Shown here one piece after another: positions 58,079 to 64,000 of a DNA stretch of 64,000 bases (its first letter is position 1; each line of letters opens with the position of its first letter). The stretch lies in the NCBI RefSeq assembly GCF_047824785.1, contig NZ_CP181167.1, positions 434,001 to 498,000 on the forward strand. The letters run 5' to 3'. Position numbers and translations under genes: made by a program. Origin of the DNA: Nitrobacter sp039808345. GTDB taxonomy: Bacteria > Pseudomonadota > Alphaproteobacteria > Rhizobiales > Xanthobacteraceae. The notes under the pieces are model-generated. The model worked only from the letters and a program-made list of their open reading frames with translations, was not told the origin of the DNA and made no database searches.

Positions 58079-59113
58079 ATGAGCCTTGCCGTTTCGCTGC
58101 GAAGACTGACCGCCGCAATCGGGCTTGCGCTTGGCGTCGCCTCATTCGCCGCGGCCGAACCCGCGCTGGACAAGGTCTCCTTTGGCACCAACTGGGTCGC
58201 CGAGGGCGAGCACGGCGGTTTCTTTCAGGCGCTGGCCGACGGCACTTACAGAAAATTCGGTCTCGACGTGACCATCGTTCCGGGCGGTCCGAATGTGAAT
58301 AACCGGGTTCTGCTGATTGCCGGCAAGCTCGACTTCTTCATGACCGCGAACACCCTGCAGTCGTTCGATGCGGTCGCCAACAACGTGCCGGTCGTGGCGG
58401 TGGCGGCGATGTTCCAGAAGGACCCGCAGGTCTTTCTCGCCCACCCCGAATCCAAGGTGGCGAAGATCGAGGATCTTAAGCCGCTTGACCTGTTCATTTC
58501 CAAGGAAGGCATCGCAAGCTACTTCCAGTGGCTCAAGTCCGAGTATGGATTCAGCGCTGGGAAGGTCAAGCCTTACACGTTCAACGCCCAGCCCTTCCTT
58601 GCTGACAAGAAAAGTGCGATGCAGGGCTATGTGACATCCGAACCGTTCGCGGTGGAGAAGCAGGCCGGCTTCAAGCCGACCGTGATCCTGCTCGCGGATG
58701 CCGGGTTCAATCCGTACTCCACGCTGATCGAGACCCGCCGCAATCTGGTCGAGACCAGGCAGGATCTGGTGCAGCGGTTCGTCGACGCCTCGATCATCGG
58801 CTGGTACACCTATCTCTACGGCGACAACACGGCCGGCAACGCCATGATCAGGAAGCTCAATCCTGAAATGACCGACGACCTGCTGGCCTATTCGGTGGCG
58901 AAGATGAAAGAGCACGGCATCGTCGATTCGGGTGACTCCCTGCGCGACGGCATCGGCGCCATGACCGATGCGCGCTATGCGAGCCTGTTCGACCAGATGG
59001 TGCGGGCCGGCGTGGTGCGCCGGGACATCGATTATCGCAAGGCGTATACGCTGCAGTTCGTCAACAAGGGCGTGGGACTCGATTTGCGGCCCGGGAACTT
59101 GCAGATCAAGTGA
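58079..59113 (+). CDS. ABC importer substrate-binding protein, NMT1/THI5-like
   Basis: A 344-residue periplasmic binding protein. A signal peptide (AAIGLALGVASFAAA) is followed by the NMT1/SsuA/THI5 fold: LDKVSFGTNWVAEGEHGGFFQALADG, VTIVPGGPNVNNRVLLIAG, FISKEGIASYFQW. The N-terminal WVAEGEHGGFF resembles pyrimidine or riboflavin/thiamine-precursor binders rather than nitrate or taurine binders. It begins a three-gene importer unit. Homologues bind N-formylated pyrimidines or other small ring compounds; specificity is undetermined. Confidence 0.92.
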   Translation: MSLAVSLRRLTAAIGLALGVASFAAAEPALDKVSFGTNWVAEGEHGGFFQALADGTYRKFGLDVTIVPGGPNVNNRVLLIAGKLDFFMTANTLQSFDAVANNVPVVAVAAMFQKDPQVFLAHPESKVAKIEDLKPLDLFISKEGIASYFQWLKSEYGFSAGKVKPYTFNAQPFLADKKSAMQGYVTSEPFAVEKQAGFKPTVILLADAGFNPYSTLIETRRNLVETRQDLVQRFVDASIIGWYTYLYGDNTAGNAMIRKLNPEMTDDLLAYSVAKMKEHGIVDSGDSLRDGIGAMTDARYASLFDQMVRAGVVRRDIDYRKAYTLQFVNKGVGLDLRPGNLQIK

Positions 59114-59128
59114 TGGAAGCCGCGGCCG

Positions 59129-59932
59129 ATGATCGATTACGCAATAGCGTCGTCCCCAGCCGGCGGGGGCTTGCGCACCGGCGACGCGGTGAGCCTGAAA
59201 GGCGTTACGAAACGCTATGACCAAGGTATCACCGCGCTGGGACCCATAGATTTCAACGTCCGCAAGGGCGATTTCGTGTCGCTGCTGGGGCCGTCCGGCT
59301 GCGGGAAATCAACCGCGCTGCGGATCATCGCCGGATTGAGCGAGCCGACGGCCGGCAGGGTTCAGCTTGCCGGCGGTGGGCGCTCCATCGGCTTCGTGTT
59401 TCAGGAGCCGACGCTGATGCCGTGGGCGACCGTGCGCGACAACGTGGCGTTGCCGCTGAGGCTTTCGCGCCCGAGGGGTGCCGATATCGGCGCTCGGGTC
59501 GAGGTTGCGCTGGCGAAGGTGGGGCTGGCGGAGTTCGCGGCCGCCTACCCCCGCCAACTCTCCGGCGGAATGAAGATGCGGGCCTCGCTCGCCCGCGCGC
59601 TGGTCACCGACCCGGATGTTCTTCTGATGGACGAGCCGTTCGCGGCGCTTGACGAGATCACCCGCTTCCATCTCAACAACGATCTGCTCGCGCTGTGGCG
59701 CAGCTTGCGCAAGACCGTCATCTTCGTGACCCATTCGGTGTTCGAGTCGGTCTACCTCTCCCGACGTGTCGTCGTGATGACGCCGCGTCCGGGCCGCATC
59801 TGCGCCGAATACGCCATCGACACCGCCGAGCCGCGAAGCGAGGATTTCAGGACCTCGGCGGAATACGCCGCGTATTGCCGCGAGGTGTCGGCCGCGCTGT
59901 CTCGGGCCGTCGCTGGAAGCGCGCGACGATGA
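59129..59932 (+). CDS. ABC importer ATPase, nitrate/sulfonate/thiamine-precursor family
   Basis: A 267-residue ATPase: Walker A GPSGCGKSTALRIIAG, Q-loop FVFQEPTLMPWATV, signature LSGGMKMRASLARAL, Walker B VLLMDEPFAALDE and switch FVTHSVFES. The SGGMKMR signature variant is typical of the SsuB/ThiZ/TauB group. It starts 15 bases after the binding-protein stop and overlaps the permease start by four bases (ATGA). Confidence 0.94.
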   Translation: MIDYAIASSPAGGGLRTGDAVSLKGVTKRYDQGITALGPIDFNVRKGDFVSLLGPSGCGKSTALRIIAGLSEPTAGRVQLAGGGRSIGFVFQEPTLMPWATVRDNVALPLRLSRPRGADIGARVEVALAKVGLAEFAAAYPRQLSGGMKMRASLARALVTDPDVLLMDEPFAALDEITRFHLNNDLLALWRSLRKTVIFVTHSVFESVYLSRRVVVMTPRPGRICAEYAIDTAEPRSEDFRTSAEYAAYCREVSAALSRAVAGSARR

Positions 59933-60765
59933 CATCACCATCCCCGTCGCCGCCGGCCGGCAGCGAAGCAGTAACGCGCGATTCGCTGGCGCCGGCGGTG
60001 CGTGTGCTGCTGCCCCTCACAGTGCTGGGCGCCGGCGTTTTCGCGTGGGATGCGCTCGTGCGCTTCAAGGACATTCCGCCCTATGTGCTGCCGAGCCCGG
60101 GCCTGGTGGCGGCCACGCTGGTGCAGGACTGGCCGATCCTGTGGCACTCCCTGCTGACGACCTTGCTGACCACGATCGAGGGTTTCGCCGCCGCCGCCAT
60201 CGGCGGCATAGCGCTCGCGCTGCTGTTCAACCAGTCGAAATGGCTGGAGCAGGCGCTGTTGCCCTATGCGATCATCCTGCAGGTCACGCCCGTGATCGCG
60301 ATTGCGCCGCTGCTTCTCATCTACCTGCCGCAGCAGACGGCGGTTGTCGTTTGCGCCTGGATCGTGGCCTTCTTTCCGGTGCTGTCGAACACCACGCTCG
60401 GCCTCAATTCGGTGGATCGCAATCTCGCCGGGCTGTTCCAGCTTTATGGCGCGTCGCGGATGCAGACGCTGCGTTATCTGAAACTGCCGGCCGCCCTGCC
60501 GCACATTCTCGGCGGATTGCGCATTGCCGGCGGCTTGTCGCTGATCGGCGCGGTGGTTGCTGAAATCGCGGCCGGTTCGGCCGGCGCCGGCTCGGGCCTT
60601 GCCTACCGGATCGCGGAATCCGGCTACCGGCTCAACATTCCCCGCATGTTCGCGGCGCTGCTGTTGCTCTCCGTGGCCGGCATTGTCATTTATATGTGCC
60701 TCGCGGCGGTATCGCATCTGATGCTGCGGCGCTGGCATGAAAGCGCGCTCGGGAAGGAAAAATGA
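59929..60765 (+). CDS. ABC importer permease, nitrate/sulfonate/thiamine-precursor family
   Basis: A 278-residue BPD_transp_1 permease with about six membrane helices (VRVLLPLTVLGAGVFAWDAL, AAAIGGIALALLF, AVVVCAWIVAFFPVL, MFAALLLLSVAGIVIYMCL). The coupling loop YGASRMQTLRYLKLPAALPHILGG is the EAA-type motif. I chose ATG 59929, overlapping the ATPase stop; the open frame extends to 59695 inside the ATPase gene. It overlaps the following Inh-domain gene by four bases. Confidence 0.93.
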   Translation: MTSPSPSPPAGSEAVTRDSLAPAVRVLLPLTVLGAGVFAWDALVRFKDIPPYVLPSPGLVAATLVQDWPILWHSLLTTLLTTIEGFAAAAIGGIALALLFNQSKWLEQALLPYAIILQVTPVIAIAPLLLIYLPQQTAVVVCAWIVAFFPVLSNTTLGLNSVDRNLAGLFQLYGASRMQTLRYLKLPAALPHILGGLRIAGGLSLIGAVVAEIAAGSAGAGSGLAYRIAESGYRLNIPRMFAALLLLSVAGIVIYMCLAAVSHLMLRRWHESALGKEK

Positions 60766-61502
60766 TGGCCGCGCCTGTCTTTCCGGACAAAGTCGATGGC
60801 GGCGCGTCCGTGTGGCGGAGACGGAGAGCCGCCCTGGTCGCCGCCGCGATGCTGATGTCCTGCGGACCTGCCCTGTCGCAGGAGTCATCCGCCTTGAAAA
60901 AGAACATGATCGGGCAGTGGGAGCTGTCCACGACCGAGCGCAGCAGGACCTGCGTGGTGACGCTCAAGGGCGAGACGTTGCCGCAGGGTCTCAAGCTCGA
61001 CCTTGAGCCGGGCTGTGCGGCGTCGCTGCCGTTCACGAAGGACATTGCGGCCTGGACCGTCGCGGGCCTCGATATCGTGCGCTTGCAGACTGCGACCGGA
61101 GAACCGGTGATCGATTTCACCGAAGTCGAGAGCGGAATTCTCGAAGGCCGTCGGGAAAATGACGGCATCTACATCCTGCAAAATCTCGCCGAGGCCCGCT
61201 CGCTCGCCCGCTCGATGGACCAGATGATTGGCGACTGGGCCTTCGTCCGAAGCAACGGTCAACCGATCTGCGGCATCACGCTGACCAACACCGAGGTCCC
61301 GCCCGACAACTTCCAGGCCTTCCTAAAACCCAAATGCGACCCGGCGATCGCGGGCTTCAAGCCGGAGGTCTGGCGTCTCGATCACGGTGAGATCCTGCTG
61401 ATGTCGGCGAGCGGCGAGACCTGGCACTTCCAGGCCGATGACAATGCGCAGTGGCGGCTGGTTCCCGACAGCACCAATCCTTTGATTCTCATTCGGCAGT
61501 AA
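60762..61502 (+). CDS. AprI/Inh metalloprotease-inhibitor-family protein, two repeats
   Basis: A 246-residue secreted or membrane-anchored protein. After an N-terminal basic/hydrophobic signal (RRAALVAAAMLMSC) come two Inh-type beta-barrel repeats: MIGQWELSTTERSRTCVVTL (with SCGP/GCAAS cysteines) and MIGDWAFVRSNGQPICGITL (with PKCDP). Each has the WEL/WAF start and a Cys pair typical of AprI/Inh. Homologues of single-repeat type inhibit serralysin proteases in the periplasm. It is coupled to the ABC permease by ATGA, so it belongs to that operon, an unexplained pairing. Confidence 0.85.
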   Translation: MMAAPVFPDKVDGGASVWRRRRAALVAAAMLMSCGPALSQESSALKKNMIGQWELSTTERSRTCVVTLKGETLPQGLKLDLEPGCAASLPFTKDIAAWTVAGLDIVRLQTATGEPVIDFTEVESGILEGRRENDGIYILQNLAEARSLARSMDQMIGDWAFVRSNGQPICGITLTNTEVPPDNFQAFLKPKCDPAIAGFKPEVWRLDHGEILLMSASGETWHFQADDNAQWRLVPDSTNPLILIRQ

Positions 61503-61560
61503 TATGGAGCCATTTCCGTTCCGATGGAATGGGGACGAGGTTCCATGATTTTGTTTTGTC

Positions 61561-61608
61561 GCGTTTTCTTCACGCGAACCGGTATCCATTTTTCGGGATT
61601 AGACTCTA
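61561..61608 (+). repeat. Chimeric module C/B repeat
   Basis: GCGTTTTCTTCACGCGAACC (left half of module C) runs into TTTTTCGGGATTAGACTCTA, whose TTTTCGGGAT matches the right part of module B and whose AGACTCTA matches the end of module A. Confidence 0.75.
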
Positions 61609-61763
61609 CGTCAGCCGCAACGCTCGACGACCTCTTCGAGGGTCAGATAGGCAGGAACGGACACAGTTTCTCCATAGCTCCAGCAATAGTGCAACGGCTT
61701 GTTGCACAATGTGTATGAGGTGGATGGTCAGGGTTGACATCGCTGCGCTTGGCGCTTGGCAGT

Positions 61764-62118
61764 TCAGGCGTCACACTGGCTAGCAGGAAATCCGACATCG
61801 GACTCGAGGTCGCGGATGCTTCTCGACGGAGTGTCCGCGAGCCCGATCGGTACTTGGGCCTTCCGGTAAGTTACCCGATGTTGTGGCGAGGCCGGTCGGA
61901 CCGTTTTGCCGTTCGGATCGGATGTTGAACTCACTGTCCCCGAATCCGCCCATTGTTGCAGATCGACGATCGCATAGACGACCCGACCGCCGAGCGTGCG
62001 GTAGATCGGGCCTGTTCCATAAAGTGCGATGCTTCTCAAGTGTTCGCGGCGACAGTCCAAGAAACATTGCGGCCTCGTGGATACGAAGATAGCGCGGCGG
62101 AATGACGGGTGGCTGCAT
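61764..62118 (-). pseudogene. AlpA/HTH-type element regulator, frameshifted
   Basis: The first frame reads RYLRIHEAAMFLGLSPRTLEKHR, a helix-turn-helix start typical of small regulators on rhizobial integrative elements. At about 62023-62033 an indel moves the family sequence to another frame: ALYGTGPIYRTLGGRVVYA, then VDLQQWADSGTVSSTSDP, running to the stop at 61764. Neither frame alone encodes a complete protein. Likely a dead AlpA-like excisionase/regulator; a programmed frameshift is less likely because no slippery run is evident. Confidence 0.75.
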
Positions 62119-62396
62119 ATCGATAACTCCTTTGTTTCGCAGGCCGGAATGGCATGCGACCAGGTGGTTTTACGATTTCACTGAAAGAACTGCCTGTTGG
62201 CGAAGGGTCGATGCAGCCACTCACGCTTTAATTTAGTTGTTTCATCACCTCTTCAGCGGAACTAAAAAGACGAGAACCATGGAGGCAGCCATTCCCTTTC
62301 TTCGATAAAAGCGATTTTACAGGTGTTCCAAGCCAGCGCTCCAGGCGGCCGATCAAGGAATTTGAAGCCGCCATTGATCGCGCGGTTGGAGAATCG

Positions 62397-62846
62397 GTGA
62401 GAGCCGATGGTGCATGTGGCGTCGATCTCTGGTCGGCGCTCGCCAACGTTCGATGGCATGCATCGCATGGGGCCGTTGTTTCCTACTCTTTTCGAGAAGC
62501 GGCCACGCTTGTCGCCTGGGTACGTGAACAGGGTGACTATATCTCGTGGTATTGCAGTGGACCTCCCGGCGTGGTGGCGCCTTGGATCGGTGAAGCGATG
62601 GCCGCTGAGTACTGGATTGAGAACCTCGCGGACCGGTGTGAGCGTAGTGAGCTATACGCTAAGGCGCATTTATGTATGATATACGGTGTGACGTATATAG
62701 ATATTTATTCGCTGAAGCGTATATTGACATTTACACTCTCAAGCGTATATAGGCGTGCCTGGAGAGGTGCGCCGTGGACCAAATCGCCCGAACGCCCAAG
62801 CAAATCGGAGATGCCATCCGCAGGCAGCGCCGCAAGCTCGGCCTGA
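62397..62846 (+). CDS. Element-associated hypothetical protein (start and end uncertain)
   Basis: The segment GVDLWSALANVRW, VVSYSFREAATLVAWVREQGDYISWYCSGPPG resembles small proteins I recall from rhizobial conjugative elements. The frame is open back to 62230 and the upstream part (IKEFEAAIDRAVGE) fits the same family, but no ATG is available; the first usable start is GTG 62397, which removes that helix. The tail after about AEYW reads through the hipBA promoter and overlaps hipB, so the original stop seems lost. Probably decayed. Confidence 0.4.
   Translation: MRADGACGVDLWSALANVRWHASHGAVVSYSFREAATLVAWVREQGDYISWYCSGPPGVVAPWIGEAMAAEYWIENLADRCERSELYAKAHLCMIYGVTYIDIYSLKRILTFTLSSVYRRAWRGAPWTKSPERPSKSEMPSAGSAASSA
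62653..62751 (+). promoter_or_regulatory. hipBA promoter with TATACGCT/AGCGTATA operators
   Basis: TTGACA (62724-62729), a 16-base spacer and TATATA (62746-62751) form a strong sigma-70-type promoter. Half-sites AGCGTATA at 62716-62723 and 62742-62749 overlap the -35 edge and the -10 box. The reverse complement TATACGCT is at 62653-62660, and a near match TATACGGT at 62680. This layout fits HipB autorepression through paired palindromic operators. The patch is AT-rich compared with its surroundings. Confidence 0.65.
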
Positions 62847-63025
62847 ACCAGACCAGCATCGGCGACAGGACAAAGCTACGGCAGGCAACCGTCTCGGCCG
62901 TCGAGAATGGGGCGCCCGGGACACAGCTCGGAACGCTTTGCGACATTCTCGCTGCGCTCGACCTAGAGTTCGTTATTCGTCCCAGGACGAAGGCAAAGCC
63001 GGCCGAGATCGAGGACATTTTTTGA
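62774..63025 (+). CDS. hipB: HipB-type antitoxin, XRE-family HTH
   Basis: An 83-residue DNA-binding antitoxin. The Cro/C1-type HTH (~9-65) reads IGDAIRRQRRKLGLNQTSIGDRTKLRQATVSAVENG. The C terminus (AKPAEIEDIF) is a short tail that in E. coli HipB is the degradation signal. GTG 62774 has GGAGAGG six bases upstream. The stop codon overlaps the hipA start (TGATG). It should neutralise HipA and repress the promoter upstream with its TATACGCT-type sites. Confidence 0.93.
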   Translation: MDQIARTPKQIGDAIRRQRRKLGLNQTSIGDRTKLRQATVSAVENGAPGTQLGTLCDILAALDLEFVIRPRTKAKPAEIEDIF

Positions 63026-64000
63026 TGGCGCGCCCGCGGCGGCACGTCCCGCTTAATGTCTTCCTGAACAGCCGTCTCGTTGGGCGGCTGAACAGGCAAT
63101 CCAGCGGTGCAATCGATTTTCAGTACGATCCGTCCTGGCTTGCCTGGGAGCATGCGCTACCCGTCTCGCTCTCCCTGCCTCTGCGTGAGGACCGCTACAT
63201 TGGTGCGCCTGTCATCGCCGTCTTCGACAATCTCCTGCCCGACAGCACACCCATCCGCCGCCGCATGGCGGAACGGGTCCAAGCTCGGGGTATCGACGCT
63301 TACGACCTACTCGCCGCTATCGGACGGGACTGTGTCGGCGCATTGCAATTCCTGCCGGACGGCGTCGAACCCGGCGCCGCCGGCGCTGTCGACGGCAAAC
63401 CTATCGACGACAAGGGAATCGCCCGGCTTCTCGGCGACCTTGCATCGGCTCCCCTTGGACTTGGCGAGGACGAGGACTTTCGGATCTCGATCGCCGGTGC
63501 CCAGGAAAAGACCGCACTGCTGTTCTGGAGCGGGCGTTGGTACAAGCCGCTGGCGACTACGGCCACGACGCACATTTTTAAACCGCAGATTGGCCGACTG
63601 CCAAACGGCATCGATCTTTCCTACAGCGTCGAGAACGAGTTCTTTTGCCTCAAGCTGACAGCCGCTCTTGGACTTCCAAGTGCCGCCGTCGCAATCGAGG
63701 AGTTTGACGGTAACCGCGTGCTCGTGGTCGAGCGGTTCGACCGACGCTGGACCGGCGATAACCGTCTCCTGCGTTTGCCCCAGGAGGATTGCTGCCAGGC
63801 TTTGTCCGTGCCGCCAACCTTGAAATACGAATCCGATGGCGGCCCCGGCGTTCCAGCTATTCTCAATCTGCTGAAGGGAAGCGACCAGCCGGAGGCAGAT
63901 CAAACGACGTTTCTGAAGGCCATAATTGCCTTCTGGCTGCTCGGCGCCACAGATGGTCACGCCAAGAATTTCAGCGTCTTTCTCTCTCCCGGCGGTCGCT
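63025..64000 (+). CDS. hipA: HipA-type serine/threonine kinase toxin, 3' end outside the window
   Basis: ATG 63025 overlaps the hipB stop, and the frame stays open to base 64000 (325 codons), so the 3' end is missing. An N-terminal subdomain (~8-105: LNVFLNSRLVGRLN, VFDNLLPDS) precedes the kinase fold: ISIAGAQEKTALL (the serine matches the autophosphorylated Ser150 of E. coli HipA), VERFDRRW, YESDGGPG and GATDGHAKNFS (residues 307-317) with catalytic Asp and Asn. It resembles full-length E. coli HipA, which phosphorylates glutamyl-tRNA synthetase. The third metal-binding Asp would lie past the end. Confidence 0.93.
   Translation, partial: MARPRRHVPLNVFLNSRLVGRLNRQSSGAIDFQYDPSWLAWEHALPVSLSLPLREDRYIGAPVIAVFDNLLPDSTPIRRRMAERVQARGIDAYDLLAAIGRDCVGALQFLPDGVEPGAAGAVDGKPIDDKGIARLLGDLASAPLGLGEDEDFRISIAGAQEKTALLFWSGRWYKPLATTATTHIFKPQIGRLPNGIDLSYSVENEFFCLKLTAALGLPSAAVAIEEFDGNRVLVVERFDRRWTGDNRLLRLPQEDCCQALSVPPTLKYESDGGPGVPAILNLLKGSDQPEADQTTFLKAIIAFWLLGATDGHAKNFSVFLSPGGR

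Noticed and set aside
62228..62468. Minus-strand ORFs of 68-72 codons antisense to the element-type hypothetical
   Set aside because: They lie opposite the frame that carries a recognisable protein segment, overlap each other and have no family features.

Overview
The window comes from a GC-rich alphaproteobacterium of the Bradyrhizobium/Nitrobacter/Rhodopseudomonas group (Nitrobacteraceae). This is inferred from the CycM-type anchored cytochrome c, the ccmABCDG order, the cold-shock/infA/rhlE block, the DUF2794 gene, the Tad pilus locus, and a modular palindromic repeat family that I associate with these genomes. Most of it is ordinary chromosome. It ends in accessory DNA.

Layout: 1-848 is the 3' part of glpK. 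897-6604 (minus) is metF, a small DUF559 endonuclease, metH and a PAS protein, i.e. the folate-methyl branch of methionine synthesis. 6933-8569 (minus) is kdsB-pheA. 8767-9324 is cycM, followed by a dead IS481-type transposase fragment. 9715-17459 is a Yej-type oligopeptide/microcin C importer with two tandem binding proteins, two permeases and a double ATPase. 17627-19847 (minus) is an NlpC/P60 hydrolase and an M17 aminopeptidase. 19994-32697 is a Tad/Flp pilus locus: tadD, then minus-strand cpaA-cpaB-cpaC-cpaD-cpaE-cpaF-tadB-tadC, a separately terminated 55-aa Flp pilin gene (not in long-ORF lists), and plus-strand genes for a secretin-N-domain protein and two TadE-like pseudopilins. 32903-35338 (minus) is rhlE-infA-csp.

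35740-41250 holds an RluA-type pseudouridine synthase, ftsY, yciB and the cytochrome c maturation genes ccmABCDG. acnA, a DUF1223 protein, a candidate structured small RNA, a DUF2794 protein, a glycosyltransferase, an ABC exporter and a glycogen-debranching enzyme fill 41482-51506. A complete IS21-family element (51666-54142) with an 8-bp target duplication sits in the last codon of a small conserved gene. It is followed by a two-barrel outer-membrane protein, a creatininase-family hydrolase divergent from an NMT1-type ABC importer operon, and a tandem Inh-domain protein. From 61764 the DNA looks like the edge of a decayed integrative element: a frameshifted AlpA-type regulator, an element-type hypothetical ORF and a hipBA toxin-antitoxin pair whose hipA runs off the window end.

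Two repeat families run through the window. One is a mosaic of four palindromic modules placed between genes at about eleven loci. The other is a CTCTCCCC/GGGGAGAG repeat that brackets the DUF559 gene and forms an inverted pair inside the ccmA-ccmB junction. No tRNA or rRNA gene and no CRISPR array was seen.
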